Of a DNA stretch of 30,035 nt, positions 1-10,284 are shown piece by piece; the first letter of the stretch is position 1, and every line of letters begins with the position of its first letter. The stretch covers positions 1-30,035 of the forward strand of contig LUCW03000926.1 of the NCBI GenBank assembly GCA_001586965.3, in the 5' to 3' direction. The stretch is from Sphaeroforma sirkka (lineage: Eukaryota; Opisthokonta; Ichthyosporea; Ichthyophonida). The translations under genes and the position numbers were made by a program. The notes below the pieces were generated by a model that did no database searches, was not told the DNA's origin, and saw only the letters and a list, made by a program, of their open reading frames with translations.

Positions 1-1717
1 AAGTGATTATGACTTATACACTAAAAAAACAGGTAGAATAATGAGACAGTTTTACCCAGTTGAGTCATGGGTGTATGTTGAAGAGCGGTCCCGCGTATAA
101 AAAAAGGAAAAAGAACCAAAACCTGACTGTAAAATTTGCTGCTTGGTTGAAGTCACCCACCAATGGTTTTCCCTTAGAAACCCCCCTCCTTCTACTACTA
201 TTTTTAAAAATATATAAAATACTCTTTGCCTACATAAAGTTTGAGGACATATGCAATTACTGGGGGTGTCAAACTATCAAGTGCGAAGTTGTTAATCAGA
301 GAGACAACGACGTGTGCTTTGACTTCTTTCACCACACATCTGATGATAAATAATCGATAAGCAGTATTGTGTATATGCTTGCCCTCGAAGATTAAATCTT
401 AATATTGTACTTCCGTTGTTGCAGCTCAAAATTATATTTAGTTAACGTACCCACGACTATGCTAGTGTCATTTAGAATGCTAATGACATTTAGAAATACT
501 ATCACTACTATGACTTGCCAAACAATCATATCCCCGAGGTCTCATATTTGTATTCGATATACACTTACTGTGGTTACTGTATATAAATATAGGAAGTTTC
601 TGGTTGACTTTTGGCTCCTTCGAGTCAACTACTGAACAAGCATGTGCCCAATATTTACACTATACTTAAGTGAATAATTTCTACTGTATCAGAGCACAGA
701 AGAGTTTAATTCCTATTAAATAGATACTGACGAGTTTTGTGGCATACCAGCGTACTTGTGACTCTGTCTATCTATAATCCACTGCTAATACATAATTTGC
801 ACGAACGCGATTGCTAAAAGGTTCAATACACATGTATTGCTGGGTGTGTAATATATCAATTATATGTGTCGCATAGGGACGTATCTCCTACATTGTAAAA
901 GCATACAATCTCGGCATTCTATAGAACTTTCTTGTCATATTCTCCTGAATTGTATAGAATTCTATTGTATCGTACACCATGCCTTTTCAAGAGGCTATGA
1001 CCAGCGTACAACTTTTTTCTACTTTTTAATTGCGGTCTTTCCTTACTTTTTGTCTTCAGTCAAATTGTCTACAAGTGGTCTCAAGTCCTTTTCTTATACA
1101 CTTACGGCTGAGTCAATTGATAGACAAACATGCTCTAACGGGAGCCTGTTCTTACCAAATGCCATAAAGCACCTGTGTGCTTTTGTAACTTCTTTTCCAT
1201 TGGATCATAGTCACTACTTATATGGAGTCGTCCTGAGTACAGTCTGATAGTACTTCGAGTATACGATTGTACGAGTTCTATTCCTATTCCGGCCGGGATC
1301 CTCTTGTTTCCAGATTAGAATTCTTTATCCGGTATACTCTCGGATCATTCACCACTGGGATTGATATCACCAGTCGACTATCGAGTCTCAATCGACAAGA
1401 GCGCGGGCGTCAAGACCCTTAAGCGAATACCGCCGACCCGCGGACATGCCAGCTCACTCCTGAGGATGCGATTCCATCAGCTTACTTCCGATGCTGCTTC
1501 TATGCCAACACCAGTGTGTTCGTGTGTGATCTCCGTGTTGTAGTGTCAGAGCACTAGATAGACTAATAAAGTGCTTCTAGGTACGTCCTACATCTAGTGC
1601 TTCTAAGTAGGTCCACACAGCCTTTGTGGGTTTAAGTTGTTCGTTTCTATACTAGAGTGCGCTTGGAGGGCATGTACATGAGAGTGCGCCAGTTGCTAAG
1701 CAATCCTCGTTCAAGCA
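1..1717. other. Intergenic region, no supported gene
   Basis: I see no recognisable protein or RNA gene here. The longest open frame (864-1247, plus, 127 codons) has no familiar motif and no convincing splice partners. The part around 1290-1545 is richer in G+C and holds a 60-codon frame, which could be the edge of a decayed element or an unrecognised exon, but nothing identifies it. The right end should contain the 3' untranslated region of the ELL-like gene on the minus strand. I found no clear AATAAA on the minus strand just beyond its stop codon. Confidence 0.4.
1571..1614. repeat. Short two-copy direct repeat
   Basis: An 18-base unit beginning GTGCTTCTA occurs at 1571 and again at 1597, with two mismatches and a period of 26 bases. 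It lies downstream of the ELL-like gene. No function is apparent. Confidence 0.6.
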
Positions 1718-4700
1718 TTACGTCGCCAGGAAGTTCTTGAGGCGCATTTTGATATGCTTGAGCTCCATAGCAAGTGAATCGTGTTTGGCGCCATTTTCGA
1801 CCAAGTCCTGCAACGAAAGCATAGAAGTATTAGCGGTATTTGGCACACTAGAGCAGAGACAGTGTGGTGTGCACAACCGCAAACGCGTCACTACACAATA
1901 AATATAGGCTGTATCTAATCCGGTCACACGTGCATTGGCGCGCAAGCATAATATAAACGCGACACGTAATTAAAATAAAGTCTCAAGTAATTCCAGCAGC
2001 CAGCCGCGGATTGTTTCCAAAGTAGCACCCGTCGAACAGTGACCGCTACAGAAAACGCTGAATACTAGTCCAATCACACACATGCGACATATTAGCGTAT
2101 ATGAATGCGTATTAATGAAATCAACGTACGAAGGTGGATGCACACCTTTCGATTGGCCTGGTATTTCTGCTGTATCGCTGCTTCCACGGCTTTGATCTCG
2201 TCCGAGTTCTCACCGTACTTTGATTTGTACTCGACCTTCTTATCATACAGTACCTTGAAGTCGCCCTCTATCCGTTTCTTCCAATCTACGAAACCAAAGC
2301 AACCGCCAGAGATGTCGAATAAAATCAGTTTGAGATACTCGATACAGTTTAGAACCCTCAAAAATCCGATGGCGGCACAGAACGACAAGCCGAACTACAG
2401 AACGGAACAACCCCGCAGAATAGGCGCGCAAGAAATCGTGAAGGTATATTTAGTATGCCTTGAGACAACATATCTACTAAGCAGCTCCGTCGCCGTGGAC
2501 AATACTGTGCATAAACCTTACCTATGAGGTCTCCATATTGTTTGTGCTTCCGGTCAAATTCACTGTAGTACTCCTTGTATTGTTCCTACAGTGTGATAGA
2601 GGACAGGCAACAAAAATAAAGTGAGGATCAGAGATACTATGAGGTGGGGCAGGAGAAACCGCGAGGTGGTTAAACGATCAATACGCGGCACCAAGCAGGC
2701 ACACTACAGGAGACAACCCACCATCGTCACAGCGCATACAACACACCCATCTTCATCCACACGTAAAATTTTAAGGGATACTCTACTCTAGTTATTCGTA
2801 CCAACCCATTCTCCACAGACAAACATTTCAAGCACATACCCTACTCTTGATCTTCGTGTACCGTTCTTCCAGATTGATAGAACGTCTGTTGCTGTCCTGC
2901 AGCGAGGCCGCATTGCTGACTGCATCCACGCCATTGCCCGTCCTCGCCCGGTCCAGTTTGTCCCTGTTGTACTCGTTATGATTGGTATCTCTGTTGCTAT
3001 TGCTACTACTGCTAATCTTATCCCTATGTGTGTCTTGTCGCCTGTTCATACCGCTGTTGCTGTGGGTCACAGGTTTGTTACTGGCCGAGCTCTTGAGCCC
3101 GTTCGTGTTTGTCCTGTTGTTGGCCGTTGGGCTACGCGTTGATTGCGTGCCTGGCCCTGTGTTCGTGTTCGAGGTCACACTCAAATTACTACTGCTCACG
3201 AGTCTGTTGCTCCTATCCCTGTTGACATCCCTGCCATTGATCTGCCGGGGACTTAAATTGGTATGCTGCTTGCGCACAGTCGGACTGATACCGGTGCCCC
3301 CATTGGCATGAGTATTCCCGGTACTATTACTGTCAGTTTGCAAATTGGTTGAGCTCCCAGGTCTGGCACCCAACAGAGGCGGTTTCCCAGCATTCCCTCC
3401 CGGTCCCAAGCCATTTGCATTCGGCCTTGGACCTGCACTCACTTCACTATATGCCACGCGTGACTGCTTATTGAAACTTGTGGAGGAATAGACCTTAGTC
3501 GGCCCCGGCCCAATACCGGGTGAGGTAACCTTGGGCGATTTCTTACTCGCAAAGGGAGTGGGCAGGCTTTTAAGGGGGGGGGGGCGGTACATGCGGCTTT
3601 GTAGGAGAGGATATAGGTGTACGTTTGGTTGCAGCAGGGTTTGCGAGTGAGCTCAGATGGTTGTTGCTTGTACTTGTGGCAGTACCTGAGGTTGCTGATG
3701 CGCTTGGAATGTTCAGCTTCACACTGACGCCTGTGTTGTTGTTTCCTGTGCCGCTGGCGTTCGATTGCGGCATAAGTGGTGATTTTGCGGGGGACTTTCC
3801 AGCGGCGGGATTGGGCGATTTCAGAGTGGCTGTTCAAATGGAAAATAAGAGCAAATATGAGCTCAGTGACATTGACTGCGAGACTGCTAATAGGAAAGCA
3901 CGGCATATACGAAATGAGTTTGGCAGAAGCGTGTATGTAAGATAAAAGTATTTGGGAGAAAACCGATCACCAGAAGAGTGTCCGAATTACTGCGTTGTGG
4001 GGGACAACTATTCCAATATCTGATACTGCAAAATGCAGCGCTATTACACTCGATTTCTAATCGACGCAATGATCAGTTATGTCACTGGGAATTAAACAGA
4101 CAGTATGTAGATGTGTTCTGGACAGACATATGCTTAGGATATGGAGTAGCTTTGCAGATATGATAGCGCATGCGGTTGACATATCAGGACTGTGCGAACT
4201 ACGAAGTCTCGCAGTAAAATGGGGGAGATCTCAATGGAATATTGCCGACAGCTATGAACTACAGCCCAGGTAGCAAGAAGAAGCCAATGACACTGGTGCG
4301 TACACTGCACTAAAACATTATATTACAAGTCCACATATCTTGACCTCAACTTCATACGAACGCAAGCCAGGTGCCAGGAGTAGATACATACAGACACAAA
4401 CACTTTCTGAACTAGGCCCTTAAACCCCAAAAATACTACAGGTGAAATTAGACATACCTCCTTTTACAGGCGTTTTGCTTTTCAACCTCGCATCCGTTCG
4501 TTGTCGCTTATTGAGAAAATTGGAGGCCTTCTTCGCACTACTGGCTTTGACAGCTGGGCCAATCGAAGCACTGTTAGGTGGCGATAGTGCGTCTGACTTA
4601 CGCTTGCCAGGGCGCGCGTCGCTATCATCAGATCCTTCAGCACTCACTGGTGGGGGTGGATTGAGCGTCTTCTCGATAGCTGTGGACAATTAGAATAATT

Positions 4701-7341
4701 GAATGCGTAATTTCGATCAGAATAAGGGTAGATATGCCACGAATGTGTGGCGAGTACGTGTACTAGTAGCAAAGATTGGTTCTAATTGTCCCAGAACATG
4801 CGTTGACATTTTGAGTCACCTAGACAGAGCAGAAGCATTCTTCACCCCGATGGTATTCAGATATTGAATGTAGGATCACATCTCAATACAGGTGGAAAAT
4901 AGAAGGTCTGAAAATTGACCAAGCCACTTTGAACACTGGATTCAAGCATGCATACTTTTGCATTTCTCTTGGAGTGCGCGTTTATGCTTATCTAATAAAC
5001 CCTGCGATTGCCGCTCAACTAAGCAGTTACAAAAACACCGACCCTCACGCGTACAAAAAAATTCTAGGTAGAACAAAAAGATACCGACCAATATGCATCC
5101 AGTAGACAATCGGCACTGTTGTCGATCGCAATAATCGCAGGCTTGACCACTGACAATACCCAGTCGAAATGGACGGACTCCACGAAGGCAAACACATAAT
5201 CAAGACCCTTCCAAGACAACTGAAAAAACGCCTGACGTGGACTCACCTGCATCATTCATCCCTGTTCTCCTAAGCGCGGCCTTTGCTTTTTCCATTACAT
5301 TTGTCTTGTCTGACTGACTGAACCGTGTGTACCCTGGCTGGACTTCCTTGTAGATCTCATCCCGAAGCTTGTACTCATTCTCACCGATACCCTGAATGAT
5401 AGCTATCTCCGACAATAAGGCTGTCAAGTTCGGATCGTCCGTTTTGATGTGCAACCGTGACTCCAATACTTGTCTGTTTGTGGGCCTCAAAGCTAAGAGA
5501 TGAACCACCCTCTCCCGGAAATTCTTAGCCTGTTTAGAACCGATATATAGTAAATATAGTAAAATACTGTGTGAGAGACTCGATACAAAGTTTCAGTTTT
5601 CGCCGGTTTATGCACACGGCCAAATGCGGTAAAGACCTCGAGGCGGGCACCAGAAGCTGAAGTGTACATCATATTAATATTACATATTAAATGCTGAATC
5701 TAGCAATGAAGACTTGACCCGCACAATGACGACGTGTCTGCTGTATCCACTTTATGAATAAGAACGAGATCGCGCAGGCAGCCCTGACCTACCTCTTCCG
5801 CAGTCTTGTGTGCTGGTTTCGATTGCTCAGGCGCTGGAGAGATACTGGGTCGCCCAGTAGTAGTGGTCTTAGCGGTCAGATTGACTCGACCAGACATCGT
5901 ACCACGAGATACAGCCTGAGGCTTAGTTGTGATTCCTATGGTCTGACTGCTAAATTTGCCATAACCGTGTTTCTCTTTCGGAGCGTCACGGTTGATTATT
6001 TGCGTCCTGTGTATAGTGAGATGAGACAGCCCGATGCCAAATTAGCTTTGGATCGATTTCGTGAAAGAATAAGACACCAGCATTGACTGATGTCTACGAT
6101 AACCACATAAAGTATTATACGTATTGCACATATCGAAAAACACGTCAACACCATATACTCTAAAATAGTTTTCTACCTTCTATGCCTGGTAAAAAAAATC
6201 TAATACTTGTATCTTATCTGTCATGACGAACGCATTCCTACACCCTTGCCGTAACAAACACCCTGCCAATCGTATAAAGTCACATACACTTTGTCGTCTT
6301 TGTTCTTCTGTGCTCCCATGGTCCAATCTCGCGTTCTCTGGGCGAGTGATTTCGACAAAGTAATCGGGAACTCTAATCTTGACGAGGTACTCCCGATGCT
6401 CTGGAAGTAGTCCGTTCCTTGACGGTGCACAACAGTGTCTCCTAGACGCTTGTTGTCCGGGATTGGCTTCTCTGTGAAGTTCCACACTGAGTCCTCGATT
6501 CCTTCAGCGGATAAGGTCAGCGCCTGCAGTGTAATACAGTGCATAGGTAGTAAATATATATTCCAAGCTTGATTCAGTATGTTCTATACCACAACATATA
6601 AGGTCAACTATAGTGTGTAATTTATCACATTGCCCTCTTTGATGCTCGCATCGTCAGACCATGACTAGATAAACAGCATTCATCCATATATAAATGTGCT
6701 GCGTGCCTCAATGCAGATGTCATTTCTCATCAATGTAACATCAGACCATTTGGGTCCAATTCATTATAAAGTATCTTAAACACGACAGCACAGTATAGCA
6801 GATCCATACTCACAAATGACTTGAATATTCGATGCCGTTTTTCTATGTAGAGACACTTGGGTGAGTAGTACAGTCCGTATACAATTGGCCATGTTGACTT
6901 GCGAACAGAAAAACTAGTATTCAAATCGCAAGAGATTTATGTTCCCTTGGAAATAGAAAGCAACCGACCAGAATATATATTACACCCTCTTTTGGACATG
7001 AGCATGCAGAAACAACCGTTTGTAACAGAGACTTACGCCTTTCTGTAATCGTTTGCCAGCTTCTGGAAGAGTCAGTGTCATCCGACCTCTCTCCGAATTA
7101 GCCATCAAGGCTTGATACATATCATCGTTGATCCTGCAAAAGACAAAATAGTCAACGTTATTAACGCAGGCAACAAAACAGCCGAATCTAAACCAACTCG
7201 TAAGTCTGTAGACGACCTACACAAAGGTTCAGCTGAAATCAAGGAATGATAGTATACCATAAATACGAACAATGTTAGACTCAGAATCACACAATACATG
7301 AGAATGTTACCTTCTGACCACGAATATATATATATATACAT

Positions 7342-7405
<64 letters not shown>

Positions 7406-7412
7406 GCATACA

Positions 7413-7486
<74 letters not shown>

Positions 7487-7639
7487 GATAGTGACTGCAA
7501 GTAGGTATATTTGTAAATGTGCGTGCAATACATATGTATGTGTAGAATTATGCATGCAATATCGACAACCATTTCCACATCATATTGGTAGATGTTGTTC
7601 GTGGGCGTGAATTAGTACGAGAGACAATCTAATATATGC

Positions 7640-7695
<56 letters not shown>

Positions 7696-7863
7696 GTGTA
7701 TATATGAAGGTTGACCGTTTGTATCTACTCTACTTATATTCTGGCGAGAGCACTATTGTAGACTACGAAAACGTGGCAAGAAAACATACTTGAAGGCAAA
7801 TATTTTTTTCTTTTTGGGGTAAAGCAAGCTGTAATCCCCACTATCATTCGCTTCTTCAGGCAT
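1718..7863 (-). CDS. ELL: ELL-family RNA polymerase II elongation factor
   Basis: ELL proteins raise the Pol II elongation rate and belong to super and little elongation complexes in the nucleus. Exons, 5' to 3' on the minus strand: 7863-7790, 7133-7037, optional 6897-6814, 6523-6448, 6400-6262, 6006-5793, 5529-5247, 4679-4458, 3829-2840, 2585-2522, 2285-2146, 1807-1718. Phases agree at every junction, giving about 795 aa (823 with the optional exon). The N-terminal domain (residues 1-200) contains [17 protein letters not shown] winged-helix segment begins near residue 201 with [13 protein letters not shown], almost the family signature. A long Ser/Asn/Pro/Lys linker follows. The C-terminal occludin/ELL domain (about 692-795) includes [20 protein letters not shown] and MELKHIK. 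The start is the ATG at 7863, where YSLL matches the family's YGLS. One frameshift lies at a G run in the longest exon (3574-3584). The donor of 6400-6262 could instead be at 6244. The family call is firm; the optional exon is doubtful. Confidence 0.9.
3574..3584 (-). other. Homopolymer frameshift in the ELL-like gene
   Basis: A run of 11 G (11 C on the coding strand) separates two open frames of the longest ELL exon. Upstream, the frame reads a Lys/Ser/Pro-rich linker to HVPPPPP and then stops at TAA. Downstream, the continuing linker ([12 protein letters not shown]) is in another frame. Removing one base from the run joins them without a stop, and the downstream phase then fits the next exon. 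A sequencing or assembly error, or slippage in this allele, is more likely than a real gene break because both sides look intact. Confidence 0.8.
6401..6447 (-). other. Probable 47-nt mini-intron in the ELL-like gene
   Basis: Between exon parts 6523-6448 and 6400-6262 the reading frame changes. A GT (6447-6446, GTCTAG) and a CTTCCAG acceptor ending at 6401 bound 47 bases. Removing them joins phase 1 to phase 1, giving [12 protein letters not shown], and restores spacing close to the human ELL N-terminal domain. The donor is weak. The alternative is a one-base sequencing error near 6400. Confidence 0.5.
7324..7480. repeat. AT/CA microsatellite in ELL intron 1
   Basis: Alternating AT dinucleotides are interrupted by a short CA run (about 7341-7360) and TACATACA variants. 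The block lies in the first intron of the ELL-like gene, between 7790 and 7133. The Ile/Tyr or His/Thr open frames across it are artefacts of the repeat. Confidence 0.95.
7643..7692. repeat. AT microsatellite in ELL intron 1
   Basis: A nearly pure AT dinucleotide run of about 50 bases, a second array in the same intron about 160 bases from the first. Confidence 0.95.
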
Positions 7864-9500
7864 CGTGTCGGCGTTATATGTTGTATGTGAGTAGGTTGAA
7901 GGACTCTGGCAGCTTAACAACCACAGCTCATAAGTGATAGGCCAGTGAGATTATCTTCAATCTTGCCTGTCACGTCTCAGATTTCCTTACAATTTCCCAA
8001 AGAAACCTATTCAAATTTGACAGTTCGAAGTACGTCAACTTGACTCAGAATGCGGTACTATTATCTGTTCTAAAAACTCAAAAATACAGATGTAGCTCAC
8101 TGCAACAGTTCAACACTTAAGAAGATAAGTGATGAGACGATTCGCAAAACACTTCCGCGTCGTCAAACAAAAATTGCTACATAGACAAGCTGTTAATTAA
8201 CTATCGAAGGTACTGAGAGTCTTGTAGTATGGTTTGGGCTGTTACAGATTTTATCCCAGGATTTCGATGGGATATGGGTAGGTGGGAGTTTTAAAAACTG
8301 AATGACTGTTAATAATAGTCCGATAAATAGTCTTCAGCATCTCTTTATTTTTTATAAATATCAAATATTCTATAAATATACATAGACAAAGACGTCCACA
8401 AATTATGATCTACTGATATGAAACATATACAATATGAAGTGTTTCGAATACGAGTCTACTCGGTCTTAACAAGCAACAACCTCGCTGTATCTACAGAAGC
8501 AGACGATGCCCCGATCCGACCTACAAGGTACAGTGCTCTCACGCCAGAGCAATTTTGTTTTCCAACGTCATTCCAAATACCTTTCCAGCCTGTTGATAAC
8601 GACCAAAATACCAGGATTAATTTGTTTGTCTCTTCTTCTGACAGCTTTAGAAGTAGGGGTTATTCGACCTTTACAATAGACGATTAAGAAGATCAGCACA
8701 CGCAATAGAGAGCGAGTTCTCCACAGCAGTTTTTAAAACAATATATCGTCAACTGAATGAACAGACTAGATAGGATTTCCCGTTCATGATCAAACGTGAG
8801 AAATAAAATCACAAAGTAGTCAATTCGCAAATATTTTGGACTGGTGAGACACTACTAAATCTCCCAAATTCAATCATCCCTGCTCCAGGCTGACCTACTT
8901 TCTTTCCAAGTGCAATGATCACTTTCACGCTGGGAAATGAGAGCCACATAAATATTTCGCTTGATACTACATTGTGTTTAGGAAATTCTTATGAAGACGG
9001 CAGCGGCATGCCTATTAGTCGCATCTCTATGTATAATAATTACCACCGAGCAAGCAGGGTCATTGAATGTTGCTGAATGAGTAGAATCAAGTTCATAGCG
9101 CTTTAATAGACAGTTTGTATGTGTATTTGATTTTATTAGGATCAATCCATTTGAATTTCATCTAGTATCTATGCGTGAAGACTTTCAGGAATCTTCCAGC
9201 ATGCTACATCTTCTTCATGATGATACAAACTCAAGTAACATCGCTGTACGATTGCTTTAAATTCGACTTTTCACAGCTTGGCATAGTCTGTTGTTGTTAA
9301 AGTGTTCCTCGAAATATGCACAATTGAAAGCGGGAGCAAAAATATGTTGTAATTACCATCTGTTTATCATAATTGCGAATGATTACAGAACTCAAAAAGT
9401 CGAGGAATCGCTCAGCTCATCCATGAGAAAATATCGGTGTTGTGTTAATGTTTGTTTCGTCGTCGAATAGGCGCTTGACAGTATTTGTTCATTGCGATTT

Positions 9501-9557
9501 CGGTCTTTTCACCACTATATGACGAATGATTCCGGTCTTTTCACCACTATATGACGA
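9501..9557. repeat. Two-copy 25-base tandem repeat
   Basis: The unit beginning CGGTCTTTTCACCACTATAT occurs at 9501-9525 and 9533-9557 with no mismatch, at a period of 32 bases. It lies in the ELL/TAF13 divergent spacer, about 0.75 kb upstream of the TAF13 start. Confidence 0.85.
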
Positions 9558-9760
9558 TTTTTACCGCAGTATAAGTATATTTGTCTAGTAAAAAGTGTAT
9601 CTAAAGACTAAATGAAAATCTGAACATCTGGTCGTGTATATTGAAACGGAGGGCGAGCCTGGTTAGCCCTGCTGGTAAATATTTCGAACTTCTGGAAGCC
9701 TGGAACTTGGAGTTGGAACTCATTGACGATGGAAGTCTGAAACCCGAAACGGAGGCGACA

Positions 9761-9894
9761 ACCCACGGGCCACAGGGCACAGGCCCACATTAAATAATCG
9801 TGGCAGCCCACAGGACACGGGTTCACCAGGCCACGCCCACGGCCCACAGGGTGGCACAGGCCCAAGGCCCATGGGCCACGGGACACGGCGGGCG
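9761..9894. repeat. GC-rich degenerate minisatellite
   Basis: Variants of CCCACAGGGCACAGGCCCAC recur irregularly, all built from GGCCCA, CACAGG and CACGGG words. The base composition contrasts sharply with the AT-rich surroundings. An open minus frame across it (9608-9886) is repetitive and shows no domain, so I do not call it a gene. Confidence 0.7.
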
Positions 9895-9897
9895 TGA

Positions 9898-9943
9898 TGA
9901 CTCTTGAGTCTTGACTTCTAGTCTTGACTCTTGAGTTGTTGAC
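9898..9943. repeat. GACTCTTGAGTC-type motif cluster
   Basis: Overlapping, partly palindromic words GACTCTTGAGTC and AGTCTTGAC repeat several times directly after the GC-rich minisatellite. A similar but longer cluster, richer in CTCGAG, lies at 20272-20358. Confidence 0.65.
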
Positions 9944-10284
9944 CCCTTTATTTTATAGCAAGGCTGCCATAAATGGACAAAGCCTGGAAATGGCGCCAAA
10001 AGTTCATATAATACAAAAATTGTCTACTTTCTACCAACTTGGTCAAAAGTGGTCTTCACGAGAGTTTCGCCATCCATCCCTTTCATATACATTTGCATCG
10101 TTATTTGCCGCTTGTGCGCTGTAATTCAATATATATTTTACGGGACAAAGAACCAAGTATTCGTATCTGACGGTTGGCCGACTGTCAATTGTGTATCGTA
10201 GGACTCACTATAGCTGTTGAGCATCTTAATCCGGCATACCTTGGTGGGCAACACTATACGATAGTAGTTGTCCAGTCCACAAAT

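Larger units (their letters stand above)
7864..10284. other. Divergent intergenic region between ELL and TAF13
   Basis: These 2.4 kb separate two genes transcribed away from each other, so both promoters should lie here. I recognise no protein domain or RNA gene. A 89-codon plus frame at 8418-8687 has no known motif or clear splice partners. Three repeat features are listed separately: 9501-9557, 9761-9894 and 9898-9943. No convincing TATA element could be assigned to either start. Confidence 0.5.

Noticed and set aside
864..1247. 127-codon plus frame
   Set aside because: No domain, no splice partner and ordinary composition for AT-rich spacer. It could be a chance open frame.
2840..2845. 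Direct splice of the long ELL exon to 2285 using a GTAGGG donor at 2844
   Set aside because: The phase fits, but the stronger GTATGT donor after 2840 joins an extra 64-base exon (2585-2522), which restores the occludin-domain EQ...Y...F pattern and all phases.
2982..3311. Leucine/valine-rich plus frame resembling a membrane protein
   Set aside because: It is the complement of the Asn/Ser/Thr-rich linker of the ELL-like exon, whose minus frame fits splice phases and family homology.
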